Assembly: GCF_002138415.1 (NCBI RefSeq)
Contig: NZ_CP015612.1
Coordinates: 62,001-126,000 of the forward strand
Origin: Stenotrophomonas maltophilia
GTDB taxonomy: Bacteria > Pseudomonadota > Gammaproteobacteria > Xanthomonadales > Xanthomonadaceae
DNA: 64,000 nucleotides
Direction: 5' to 3'
The translations under genes and the position numbers were made by a program. Shown here in pieces: positions 49,286 to 59,763 of this stretch; position 1 is the first letter of the stretch, and each line of letters opens with the position of its first letter. The notes below the pieces were generated by a model, which worked only from the letters and a program-made list of their open reading frames with translations, did not search any database and was not told the origin of the DNA.

Positions 49286-50572
49286 TCAGGTAGCGGATTG
49301 TTCGAATTGACGCAGGCAGCCCTGGCAGCTTGCACTGATGCCGTCCACCAGACGTTCCAGAACCGGGTGGCGCATCCCCTCTGCCTGCAGCCCCGCAAGC
49401 AATGCCCGGGCGATGCCGGGCAGCTGTGTTGCCATGTCGAACAGGCCCGACAGTGCTTTCTGCGGGTCCAGCTTCATTCCATCAGCGGTGGCCTCCCAAT
49501 CCGCCAGGCGGACATCCCACCAGCGGTAATGACTGCCTATCTTCATGGCCATCTTGATCTTGCGTTGCTGCAGATATGCATAGGGCAGTGCACTTGAGAT
49601 GTCATACAGCGGGGCAAGGCGAACGTTTCCTTGTGCGCCGATCAGCAGCGAATAGTTCTTGGCATGTGCGTCAGTGCCGCCAATGAGATAGTTGAACTGC
49701 AGTGCCTGCAGCAGTCTTTCGACATCCGCTCGCGGCTTGCTGGAATGTTCCCAAAGCACGCGCGCCAGATCGGCCGGCCCCGGTCCGCCCTGATTCTGGT
49801 ACTTGATGTGTGGCATGACACCCAGCGCTTGACAGAAGTCTTCCTGGTGAACGCGTTGCCAACCCTGCGCTGTTCGTACGCGGTCGAAGCGCGTCACCGC
49901 AATGGCCTGTGCATCCTCCATGCAGATCATTTCAGTGGACGCAGCCGACATGCCGAGTTGACTGGCCAGGCGCAGACAGAAGACCTCGTTCTCTACGAAT
50001 CCGTCGTAGTCGCCACTGGGGGGTTTGAGGATATGGGTGGTGGGGATGCGACCGGCCGGAATTGCCCAACCTCCATCGTCGCGTTGCATCAGGGCGATCT
50101 TGGGTTGCGCCCCGGCCAGGCTGAACTGGCCGACATCATCGGGTTGCCGCGCTGCAATCTGGTCCACTCGGATCCGCTGAAGGCGCTGGGCGACCTCATG
50201 GAGGGACAGCGGCTCTTGCCGATCGTCTTCACCGGCAAGCACGGCGGCGAGCCGTTCGCCTCGTACGAACTGGACCGCACCTGCACAGTCTTCACCGACA
50301 TGTGACAGCAACGCGACCGGGTTGCGGGACGAAACATGGAACCGGGAAGCCCATCGCTGCAGAAGGGCCTCGTTGTCGGGAAGCAGCCCCCACAGGACCG
50401 CAGAGAGCGTGGCAGCGGGCGTGCTGTTCTCTGCCAATGGAAGTGCAAGTGACAAGGGATAGGCGCCCGGCGTCTGGCGCCAGCTGTCTGCGTACCGGAA
50501 TGTCGGATGGCCATGTGCATCCTGTCCCAGGTATCCAGCCAGTCTGTTGGAAAGGAGTACGTTGAGGTCCAT
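49286..50572 (-). CDS. hipA: HipA-family serine/threonine kinase toxin
   Basis: A 428-residue HipA-type kinase. The autophosphorylation loop SLAGAQPKIAL has S151, which aligns with S150 of E. coli HipA. Catalytic D301 and N306 are in GGTDAHAKNYSLL, and the metal-binding D324 is in APLYDISS. In E. coli HipA phosphorylates glutamyl-tRNA synthetase and induces persistence; the target here is not known. All key residues look intact, so it is probably active. It is downstream of the hipB-like gene by 33 bp in the same transcript. Convergent with the DUF938 gene with no gap. Confidence 0.92.
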   Translation of the reverse strand: MDLNVLLSNRLAGYLGQDAHGHPTFRYADSWRQTPGAYPLSLALPLAENSTPAATLSAVLWGLLPDNEALLQRWASRFHVSSRNPVALLSHVGEDCAGAVQFVRGERLAAVLAGEDDRQEPLSLHEVAQRLQRIRVDQIAARQPDDVGQFSLAGAQPKIALMQRDDGGWAIPAGRIPTTHILKPPSGDYDGFVENEVFCLRLASQLGMSAASTEMICMEDAQAIAVTRFDRVRTAQGWQRVHQEDFCQALGVMPHIKYQNQGGPGPADLARVLWEHSSKPRADVERLLQALQFNYLIGGTDAHAKNYSLLIGAQGNVRLAPLYDISSALPYAYLQQRKIKMAMKIGSHYRWWDVRLADWEATADGMKLDPQKALSGLFDMATQLPGIARALLAGLQAEGMRHPVLERLVDGISASCQGCLRQFEQSAT

Positions 50573-50605
50573 GCGGGAGGCACGATGTCCGGGAGGAAGG
50601 GGCTG

Positions 50606-50965
50606 TCAGACGGCCTTGTGGGGCTTTCTACGCCCCAACGTCATGGCAGTCGCGCGGTGCTCATCCGGGCGCAGCCCGTTGCCATCCACGATAGTGTCGA
50701 TATCAGGCAGTTCCAGAGGCATTTCCGACGATGCAGCAGGGGAGGCCATTCCCTCGACGGTGCCCGTAGCCAGTATCAGGCCGAGGACGTTGAGCGTACG
50801 CAGCACCAGTTGTAGCTCCACCCGTGGCTTGCCCTTCTCCATTTCGATGACCCATTGCCGACTGACGCCTACGCGTTCGGCCAGCTGGGCCTGATCCCAA
50901 CGGAGTGCTTTGCGGCGCTGGCGGATGACCACGCCCAGGTCTCGGGAAGTTCGCAGGACGTCCAT
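50606..50965 (-). CDS. hipB: HipB-like antitoxin, HTH (Cro/C1 type)
   Basis: A 119-residue DNA-binding antitoxin. The helix-turn-helix is LGVVIRQRRKALRWDQAQLA then ERVGVSRQWVIEMEKGK (about 8-45), typical of HipB. The C-terminal half is flexible and charged, ending RRKPHKAV; in E. coli HipB the C-terminus holds the degradation signal. Two ATGs are possible: 50965 (chosen, MDVLRTSRD) or 50992. Upstream lies a large nested palindrome (51003-51045) and a second (51054-51067), which suits autorepression by HipB dimers. Confidence 0.88.
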   Translation of the reverse strand: MDVLRTSRDLGVVIRQRRKALRWDQAQLAERVGVSRQWVIEMEKGKPRVELQLVLRTLNVLGLILATGTVEGMASPAASSEMPLELPDIDTIVDGNGLRPDEHRATAMTLGRRKPHKAV

Positions 50966-51002
50966 ATGCCGAATGTATGCGCTCGGCAACATTTAATCAA
51001 AA

Positions 51003-51045
51003 GTCGCCGTTCGATAACATTCCAGGAATGTAACTGAACGGCGAC
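51003..51045. promoter_or_regulatory. Candidate hipBA operator, nested palindrome
   Basis: Outer arms GTCGCCGTTC (51003-51012) and GAACGGCGAC (51036-51045), inner dyad CATTCC-A-GGAATG (51018-51030). It lies 38-80 bases upstream of the hipB start. A base composition change (AT-richer) supports a promoter here. Confidence 0.75.
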
Positions 51046-51053
51046 AATTTCCG

Positions 51054-51067
51054 GAATGTCGACATTC
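51054..51067. promoter_or_regulatory. Second dyad of the hipBA control region
   Basis: GAATGTCGACATTC, a perfect 14-bp palindrome that repeats the GGAATGT half-site of the larger operator, 24 bases further upstream. Confidence 0.7.
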
Positions 51068-51146
51068 GCTGGCATTCATCGCCAGCGTCTCCAGCGCGAG
51101 ACCCTTCCGGGCAGTCGGCCCAGGGCCGGTCGGGTCCTGCTGCCGG

Positions 51147-54100
51147 TTAGGCCACCTGCACGATATGCAGCGCCTTTGGGTTGCGCCACTGCGCCAGCAG
51201 GGCGGCTTCACGCGCCTTGGCCTGTGCGAAGTGGGCTTCCTTGACGTGGCCGAAGCCGCGGATGTGTTCGGGCACGCTGGCGATCTCCACCGCCAGCGAC
51301 AGCCGATCATCCTCCAGCCCGTCCAGCAGCAGCTGCACGGTCGCCTCGTAATCGGCAATCAGCTGGCGCTCCATCCGGCGCTCCTCGGTGCGCCCGAACA
51401 CATCAAGGCGCCCGCCGCGCAGGAACTTCAGCTTCGCCAGCAGGCCGAAGGCCTTGAACATCCACGGGCCGTATTCCTTCTTCAGCAGCCGGCCCTGCTC
51501 GTCCTTCTTCGCGAACAGCGGCGGCGCAAGGTGGAAGCGCAGCTGGTAGTCGCCCTCGAACTGCTGCTGCAGGCGGCGCTGGAAGTCGCCGCTGGTGTAC
51601 AGGCGGGCCACTTCGTACTCGTCCTTGTACGCCATCAGCTTGAACAGGTAGCGGGCCACGGTCTCGGTCAGCGCGGTGGAACCGCCGATGCGGTCGGCCT
51701 CGGTGGCGCGCACGCGCGCCACCAGATCACGGTAGCGGTTGGCGTAGGCGGCATCCTGGTACTCGACAAGGAAGGCGGCACGGCGCTCGATCATTTCATC
51801 CAGCGAGCGCGACAGGCGCGCGTCGTCCAGCGGCAGGAACGCCACGTCGCCACCATGCGAGGGCAGGCCGCGCAGTTCGCGTTCGTCGCCGGTGTTGCGC
51901 GGCGCAGCGGTGGCGCCCCACTCGTTGCCTTCCCACTCGCCCGGCGGCAGCGGGTGCAGCGGGCCCGGGGTGGATTCGGTATCGGTGTGGCGGTTGCGCA
52001 CCAGGCCGGCGGCCTGCTGCACGGCCTGCGGGTCGACTACGGCCAGGCGGCCCCAGGCGAAGGCCTGCTGGTTCATCGCCACGGCGGCGCCATTGAGCTC
52101 GATGGCGCGCATCAGCGACTCGAACGACAGCGGCACCAGGCCCTGCTGCCATGCGTAGCCGAGGATGAACAGGTTGGCGGCAATGGCATCGCCGAGCAGC
52201 GCGGTGGCCAGCTGGGTGGCGTCCAGCAGCAGCGGTTCTTCACCGCCCAGTGCCACGCGCACGCCGGCAATGATGTCGGCTGCCGGGAATTGCATGTCCG
52301 GGCGGGTCGTGAAGGTGCCCGGCATTGCTTCGTAGGTGTTGAGCACGACCTGCGAACGGCCGGCGCGCACCTTCGACAGCGCCCAGTAATCGTTCACCAC
52401 CACCATGTCGCAGCCCACCACCAGGTCGGCCTCGCCGGCGGCGATGCGCACGGCGTGGATGTCGTCCGGTCGGCGTGCGATGCGGATATGCGTGGTCACC
52501 GCGCCGCCCTTCTGCGCCAGGCCGGTCTGGTCGAGCACGGTCGCACCCTTGCCTTCCAGGTGGCCGGCCATGCCCAGCAGCGCGCCGATGGTCACCACGC
52601 CGGTACCGCCGACACCCGTGATCAGGATGTTCCAGGGCTGTTCCAGGGTGCCGCGGAGGGTCGGTGCCGGCAGGTTGTCCAGCAGCGTGGAGGCATCGCG
52701 CTTGCTGCCCTTGCGCGGCTGTCCACCGTGCACGGTGACAAAGCTCGGGCAGAAGCCGTTCACGCAGGAATAGTCCTTGTTGCAGTTGGACTGGTCGATC
52801 TCGCGCTTGCGGCCGAACTCGGTTTCCTTCGGCAGCACCGACACGCAGAAGCTCTTCTTGCCGCAGTCACCGCAGCCTTCGCAGACCAGTGAGTTGATCA
52901 GCACGCGCTTCTGCGGGTCTTCCAGCTTGCCACGCTTGCGGCGGCGGCGCTTCTCGGTGGCGCAGGTCTGTTCATAGATCAGGATCGAAACACCCTTCAC
53001 TTCGCGCAGGCGCTTCTGCACTTCGTCCAGTTCGCTGCGATCGTGGAACTCGACATCGCTGGGGAAGTGCTCGCGTTGGCCGGTCCACTTGCCGATGTTG
53101 TCCGACAGCACCACGATGGTGTGGATGCCTTCGGCGCGCATCTGCTTTGCGATGTCCGGCACGCTCAGCGGGCCGTCCACCGGCTGGCCGCCGGTCATCG
53201 CCACCGCATCGTTGTAGAGGATCTTGTAGGTGATGTTGACGCCGGCGGCGACCGCCTGGCGGATCGCCAGCGAACCGCTGTGGAAGTAGGTGCCGTCGCC
53301 CAGGTTCTGGAACACGTGCGGGGTGTCGGTGAACGGTGCCTGCCCGGCCCAGGTCACGCCTTCGCCGCCCATGTGGGTGAAGGTATCGGTACTGCGGTCC
53401 ATCCAGGTCACCATGTAATGGCAACCGATGCCGGCCAGCGCCCGCGAGCCTTCCGGCACCTGGGTGGAGGTGTTGTGCGGGCAGCCGGAGCAGTAGTGCG
53501 GTACGCGCGGGAAGCTGGCGCGAGGCAACGCAAGCTCGGCTTCCTTTTCCTGCATCCACTGCAGGCGCTGCTCGATCGATTCGTTGTTGAAGAACTTCTG
53601 GATGCGGCGGCCGATCACGCCGGCGATCGTGGCCGGCGTCAGCTCACCGGTGGACGGCAGAATCCATTCGCCGCTCTCGTCGTACTTGCCGACGATCGAC
53701 GGGCGCTGGCCCCAGCTGGCCGGCCAGTTGAAGAACTGTTCCTTCATCTGGCGCTCGATGAAGGCGCGCTTCTCCTCCACCACGATGATGTCTTCCAGGC
53801 CCTGCGCGAAGCGCGCGATGCCCTGCGGTTCCAGCGGCCAGGTCATGCCGACCTTGTACACGCGGATGCCGATGTCGGCGCAGGCCGCTTCGTCCAGGCC
53901 CAGGTATTCCAGCGCCTGCAGCACGTCCAGGTAGCTCTTGCCGGTGGTGACGATGCCCAGCCGCGCACGCGGCGCGTCCATCACCACCTTGTCGATGCCA
54001 TTGGCGCGGGCAAAGGCCTGCGCGGCCTTCACCGCATAGCGGTGCAGGCGCATTTCCTGGTCCAGCGGCGGGTCCGGCCAGCGGATGTTGAGGCCGCCGC

Positions 54101-54833
54101 TGGGCATGTCGAAGTCTTCGGGCAGCACGATGCGCCGGGCCAGCGGATCGACCTCGACCGAGGCCGACGATTCCACCGTCTCGGCAATGGTCTTGAAGCC
54201 AACCCAGCGGCCGGTGTAACGGCTCATCGCCCAGCCCAGCAGGCCCATGTCGAGGATGTCCTGCACGCCGGCCGGGTTCAGCACCGGCATCATCGCGCTG
54301 ACGAATTCGTCCTCGCTGCCATGCGGCAGGGTCGAACTGCGGCAGGCATGGTCATCGGCGGCCAGCGCCAGTACACCACCATAACGCGAGGTACCGGCGG
54401 CGTTGGCGTGCTTGAACACGTCGCCGCAGCGGTCCACGCCCGGGCCCTTGCCGTACCACATGCCGAACACGCCCTGCACGTTGGCGCCGGGGAACAGGTT
54501 GGTCTGCTGCGTGCCCCACACCATGGTGGCGCCCAGATCCTCGTTCAGGCCCGGGGTGAACTTCACCTTGGCGGCTTCAAGATGCTTGCGCGCGCGCCAC
54601 AGTTCCAGGTCGAAGCCACCCAGCGGGCTGCCACGGTAGCCGCTGACGAAGCCGGCGCTGTCGATGCCTTCGGCGGCGTCGCGCAGCCGCTGCATCAGCG
54701 GCAGCCGCACCAGCGCCTGTACGCCACTCAGGTAGATCCGCCCCTCGTTGCGGGTGTACTTGTGGTCGAGCGTGTAATCACGGTCGAGCAGGTCGGCGGA
54801 AGAGGGCGAAGTGAGTTGCGCGGTACTGGTCAT
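51147..54833 (-). CDS. Indolepyruvate ferredoxin oxidoreductase, fused IorA/IorB type
   Basis: A 1228-residue protein that fuses the thiamine-diphosphate oxidoreductase (IorA-like) with the IorB-like gamma domain. Motifs: GYRGSPLGGFDLE at the N-terminal transketolase-like part, GIGCHYMVTWMDR in the TPP region, a ferredoxin-like cysteine cluster (CEGCGDCGKKSFC then CNKDYSCVNGFCPS, about 625-670), and GVGGTGVVTIGALLGMAG of the IorB half. It oxidises aryl-pyruvates to acyl-CoA in aromatic amino-acid breakdown. The start at 54833 (ATG, MTSTAQLTSPSSA) is chosen over 54860. Single gene, no operon partners. Confidence 0.93.
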   Translation of the reverse strand: MTSTAQLTSPSSADLLDRDYTLDHKYTRNEGRIYLSGVQALVRLPLMQRLRDAAEGIDSAGFVSGYRGSPLGGFDLELWRARKHLEAAKVKFTPGLNEDLGATMVWGTQQTNLFPGANVQGVFGMWYGKGPGVDRCGDVFKHANAAGTSRYGGVLALAADDHACRSSTLPHGSEDEFVSAMMPVLNPAGVQDILDMGLLGWAMSRYTGRWVGFKTIAETVESSASVEVDPLARRIVLPEDFDMPSGGLNIRWPDPPLDQEMRLHRYAVKAAQAFARANGIDKVVMDAPRARLGIVTTGKSYLDVLQALEYLGLDEAACADIGIRVYKVGMTWPLEPQGIARFAQGLEDIIVVEEKRAFIERQMKEQFFNWPASWGQRPSIVGKYDESGEWILPSTGELTPATIAGVIGRRIQKFFNNESIEQRLQWMQEKEAELALPRASFPRVPHYCSGCPHNTSTQVPEGSRALAGIGCHYMVTWMDRSTDTFTHMGGEGVTWAGQAPFTDTPHVFQNLGDGTYFHSGSLAIRQAVAAGVNITYKILYNDAVAMTGGQPVDGPLSVPDIAKQMRAEGIHTIVVLSDNIGKWTGQREHFPSDVEFHDRSELDEVQKRLREVKGVSILIYEQTCATEKRRRRKRGKLEDPQKRVLINSLVCEGCGDCGKKSFCVSVLPKETEFGRKREIDQSNCNKDYSCVNGFCPSFVTVHGGQPRKGSKRDASTLLDNLPAPTLRGTLEQPWNILITGVGGTGVVTIGALLGMAGHLEGKGATVLDQTGLAQKGGAVTTHIRIARRPDDIHAVRIAAGEADLVVGCDMVVVNDYWALSKVRAGRSQVVLNTYEAMPGTFTTRPDMQFPAADIIAGVRVALGGEEPLLLDATQLATALLGDAIAANLFILGYAWQQGLVPLSFESLMRAIELNGAAVAMNQQAFAWGRLAVVDPQAVQQAAGLVRNRHTDTESTPGPLHPLPPGEWEGNEWGATAAPRNTGDERELRGLPSHGGDVAFLPLDDARLSRSLDEMIERRAAFLVEYQDAAYANRYRDLVARVRATEADRIGGSTALTETVARYLFKLMAYKDEYEVARLYTSGDFQRRLQQQFEGDYQLRFHLAPPLFAKKDEQGRLLKKEYGPWMFKAFGLLAKLKFLRGGRLDVFGRTEERRMERQLIADYEATVQLLLDGLEDDRLSLAVEIASVPEHIRGFGHVKEAHFAQAKAREAALLAQWRNPKALHIVQVA

Positions 54834-55007
54834 GGCTGGCCCGGTAGGATCGGCTGGCACCGGCCGCGTGCAGGCACGCGGCGGGAAAGGCGCGAATTGT
54901 AGCAGCGGGGCCGTGGTGGCCCCGGCACTCGCGCCCGCGCCGCTGCTGGGGTTAGGATCGGGGCGAGAAGAGAGGGAGGCTGCGATCGTGCAGCCTGGGG
55001 AGAAGGG

Positions 55008-55643
55008 ATGTCAGTTCCAGGAAAGATCCTGGCCAGCGTGCTGCTGGCCTCGGGAGCGGCCACGACGTGGGCCGCGCCGGCCGTGCCGGCACCGCAGGAG
55101 TTCTATTTCGACAGCGACCTGGCGGCGACGCCGATGGTGGTGGTGCAGGGTGAGGGCGATGATCTGGTCGCGCAGCTGGTCAAGTTGCGTGAACGCGGAC
55201 GTCGTGCGGTGGAAGCCACGGTGCAGCTGGCGTCGGTGGCCAGCGCCCAGGGGCGGGCCGAACTGGCCGATCAGCTGTATGGCGAGGCGTTGAAGGAGTC
55301 GGCCGCGCAGAGCAGTGTGGGTCGCGGCGTGCGCTGGAACTACGGATGGGCCCTGCTGCGCCAGGGCAAGCCGGAGGCAGCGCTGGAACAGTGGCTGGCT
55401 TCGGCCGGCAATGCGCGCAGCAAGCCCAGCTGGGTGCCGCCGACCTATGCGCTGGCGCTGTGGCGGATGGGGCAGAAACAGGAAGCGGTGCAGTGGTATG
55501 CCGCTGCCGTGCGTACCGAGCCGACGCAGTGGAGTACCAGTGCCCACCATGCGCAATTGCTGCCGCAGTGGCGGGAGGACGAGCGCGCATCGCTGGCCGA
55601 GGTGCAGCAGGCCTGGGCGGCCGCACCGCCTGCGTGGCCCTGA
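55008..55643 (+). CDS. Exported TPR-like protein
   Basis: A 211-residue protein with signal peptide (MSVPGKILASVLLASGAATTWA). The mature part is helical and reads like three TPR-type repeats, the clearest around YGWALLRQGKPEAALEQWLA and YALALWRMGQKQEAVQWYAA (about 105-160). It likely mediates protein-protein contacts in the periplasm. It is divergent from the indolepyruvate oxidoreductase with about 175 bp between. The C-terminus is Ala/Pro rich. No function can be assigned. Confidence 0.8.
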   Translation: MSVPGKILASVLLASGAATTWAAPAVPAPQEFYFDSDLAATPMVVVQGEGDDLVAQLVKLRERGRRAVEATVQLASVASAQGRAELADQLYGEALKESAAQSSVGRGVRWNYGWALLRQGKPEAALEQWLASAGNARSKPSWVPPTYALALWRMGQKQEAVQWYAAAVRTEPTQWSTSAHHAQLLPQWREDERASLAEVQQAWAAAPPAWP

Positions 55644-55724
55644 GGTTGGGATTCGGCCGGGTTGCACCCGGCACCCGCAGAGGCGACAGCCGAAGCAACA
55701 GCAACAGCGGGCAATCCGAGGGAT

Positions 55725-55986
55725 GGCGGGGCGGTGTGGGTTGGCAGGACACGCCGTAAACCCCCCTCCGGGGTCCGGCCCAGCCGCTGGCGGCTGTGCG
55801 TTCGGGCGCTTGCGAGGCATGCCTCGCAGGCAAAGCGCCCTCACCCATGGGGGCTCGATGGCGCCTTGCTCGTGTGCGCTGTCCTGCGCACACGGCAAGG
55901 CCGGGGTTGGGCATCCTGCCCAACCCGCCCGAGGCATGCCTCGGGCCCATGGCGCCAACGGTCCTGCCAACCCACACCGCCCCACC
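55725..55986 (-). repeat. Long inverted-repeat element, copy E (long form, reverse)
   Basis: Arms 55725-55750 and 55961-55986 (26 bp, one mismatch) begin GGCGGGGCGGTGTGGGTTGG. Read in reverse, the interior is homologous to copy A but contains an extra insert between the CATG hairpin and the GCGCCATCGAG segment. Confidence 0.82.
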
Positions 55987-56010
55987 TCTGACGGTTCAAC
56001 GTTGCTGTTG

Positions 56011-56034
56011 GTAGGTGTCGACCTTGGTCGACAC
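56011..56034 (+). repeat. SMAG (GTAG REP) element
   Basis: GTAG then GTGTCGACCTTGGTCGACAC, identical to the copy at 48317. Confidence 0.88.
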
Positions 56035-56035
56035 G

Positions 56036-56059
56036 GTAGATCCACGTCATGCGTGGATG
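56036..56059 (+). repeat. SMAG (GTAG REP) element
   Basis: GTAGATCCACGTCATGCG then TGGATG; differs by one base from the copy at 35545. Head-to-tail with the previous element. Confidence 0.85.
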
Positions 56060-56101
56060 AATCTGCATCGGAATCGAGTATTCGATATCTGATCGAAAGG
56101 C

Positions 56102-56125
56102 AGCCGAGCGTGGGCTCGGCTCTAC
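56102..56125 (-). repeat. SMAG (GTAG REP) element, minus
   Basis: On the minus strand GTAGAGCCGAGCCCACGC then TCGGCT. Stem AGCCGAGC/GCTCGGCT. Confidence 0.85.
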
Positions 56126-56205
56126 AGAAGGCGGCCAACCAACCGGCTTTTGCTTCTGCTTTTCTTTTTTCTTTTCCGTGGCGGACGCACTCGGAAATTG
56201 TCAGA

Positions 56206-56309
56206 GGCCGGGCGGGGTGGGTTCGCGGGGGTGTCCGCGGCATGGATGCTGCGGCCAAGCCCCCATGGACGGGTTGACGGCGTCCCCCGCGAACCCATCC
56301 CGCCCGGCC
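56206..56309 (+). repeat. Long inverted-repeat element, copy D (short form)
   Basis: Arms 56206-56231 and 56284-56309 (26 bp, one mismatch) begin GGCCGGGCGGGGTGGG. The interior has CCGCGGC-ATGGAT-GCTGCGG, then CCATGGACGGGTTG and ACGGCGTC. Flanks (CGGAAATTGTCAGAG before; AAGCGCGGCTTTTGATG after) match those of copy A. Confidence 0.9.
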
Positions 56310-56377
56310 AAGCGCGGCTTTTGATGTTCACAGTCAACCAGCCGCCACGAGGGGCTGCGCCGTTCGCTGGAAACCCC

Positions 56378-58615
<2,238 letters not shown>

Positions 58616-58664
58616 TGCCTGCCTCACTCTTTCTGCTGCATCCTCTTCTTCATGGAAACCCGCG

Positions 58665-59141
58665 ATGCGTGAACTGATCCTGCTGCGCCATGCCCACGCC
58701 GAACCGGCCACTCCCGGCCAGGCCGACCTTGACCGGCCGTTGTCGCCGGTAGGGCTGGCCGAAGCCGAAGCCGCCGGCAAGTGGCTGAAGGAAAACAATC
58801 TGCTGCCGGACTGCGTGCTGTGCTCGCCGGCGCGGCGCACCCGCGAGACCCTGGAGGCCGTGCTCGGCACCATCGGCTACGTCGAGAAGCGCCTGGAAGA
58901 CCGCATCTACGAGGCCACCCCCGGTACCCTGGCGGCGCTGGTGGACGACCGCCGTGACCTCGACCGGGTGCTGATCGTCGGCCACAACCCGGGTCTGGAG
59001 CGCCTGGTGGCGTTGATGACCGAGGGCACCAGCAGCGACTATCGCGGCATGCCACCGGCCGGTATCGCCGTGCTTGGCTTCCCGCGCGAGGCCTCGATCG
59101 AACCGGGTGTGGCCAGCCTGAACGCGTTCTGGTGGCCGTGA
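58665..59141 (+). CDS. sixA: Phosphohistidine phosphatase SixA
   Basis: A 158-residue histidine phosphatase. The RHG-type catalytic motif appears as LLRHAHAEP with H9, and a second active-site histidine is in VGHNPGLERL. SixA acts on phosphohistidine in the PTS-Ntr system or other phosphorelays. The protein is short and cytoplasmic, in line with other SixA proteins. It is followed within 4 bases by the YceI gene, so they are probably co-expressed. Confidence 0.92.
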   Translation: MRELILLRHAHAEPATPGQADLDRPLSPVGLAEAEAAGKWLKENNLLPDCVLCSPARRTRETLEAVLGTIGYVEKRLEDRIYEATPGTLAALVDDRRDLDRVLIVGHNPGLERLVALMTEGTSSDYRGMPPAGIAVLGFPREASIEPGVASLNAFWWP

Positions 59142-59145
59142 TCCG

Positions 59146-59763
59146 ATGAGCCTGGCGCGGCGCAGCCGCTTCCTGCTGCCCGCGCTGCTGGCCTTCGGTC
59201 CCGCCTGGGCTGCAGCACCTCCGCCCACCCCGTTGCCACCGGTGGCAGCCGAAGCCCCGCGGATGCTGCGCCTGGATACCGTGCGCTCGCAGATCGGCTT
59301 CGAAGTGCGCACCCGCTTCGGGCAACGCATCGAAGGCGTGTTCCCGCACTTTGAAGGACGCATCGAGATCCTTTCCGATGGCCGCCACCAGGTGCACCTG
59401 AAGATGTTCACGCGCTCGGTCGAGATCCCCGGCAAGTCGCGTTACACCGGCTGGATGCGCGGCGAGGAGTTCTTCGATGCCGGCCGCCATCCGGTGGTCG
59501 AGTTCGACTCGCTGCCGTACTGGCCGGAGACCGTGGAGAACGGGGGCGATATCGATGGCCGCCTGACCCTGCGCGGGATCAGCCACCCCGAGAAGCTCAA
59601 GGTCGAGAAAGCGGATTGCGCCCGTCCCGGCTATGATTGCGATGTCGTCAGCCGCGGTACCGTGCAGCGAGGCCGGTATGGAATGGACAGCTGGCAGCTT
59701 GCCTTGAGTGACCGAGTGACCTTCGTATTGCGAGCGCGCCTGAGCGAGGCGCCGAAACCGTGA
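59146..59763 (+). CDS. YceI family periplasmic protein
   Basis: A 205-residue exported protein with a signal peptide (about 1-24, ending WAAA). The YceI lipocalin-like fold is visible from SQIGFEVRTRFGQRIEGVFPH to the C-terminus; the segment MRGEEFFDAGRHPVVEF is the most recognisable family motif. YceI proteins bind polyisoprenoid or quinone-like lipids. The stop overlaps the GTG start of the phospholipase D-like gene by three bases. No other oddity. Confidence 0.9.
   Translation: MSLARRSRFLLPALLAFGPAWAAAPPPTPLPPVAAEAPRMLRLDTVRSQIGFEVRTRFGQRIEGVFPHFEGRIEILSDGRHQVHLKMFTRSVEIPGKSRYTGWMRGEEFFDAGRHPVVEFDSLPYWPETVENGGDIDGRLTLRGISHPEKLKVEKADCARPGYDCDVVSRGTVQRGRYGMDSWQLALSDRVTFVLRARLSEAPKP

Larger units (their letters stand above)
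55644..56377. other. Gene-free 734-bp region of inverted repeats
   Basis: Between convergent genes. It contains the long-form element E (55725-55986), two SMAG elements (56011 and 56036), another SMAG (56102-56125), a pyrimidine-rich tract (about 56150-56175) and the short-form element D (56206-56309) with its conserved flanks up to about 56370. No credible ORF. Confidence 0.8.

Noticed and set aside
55680..56377. Small ORFs in the repeat-rich gap (for example plus-strand frames of 60-110 codons)
   Set aside because: They lie entirely in inverted repeats and have no ribosome sites or conserved features.
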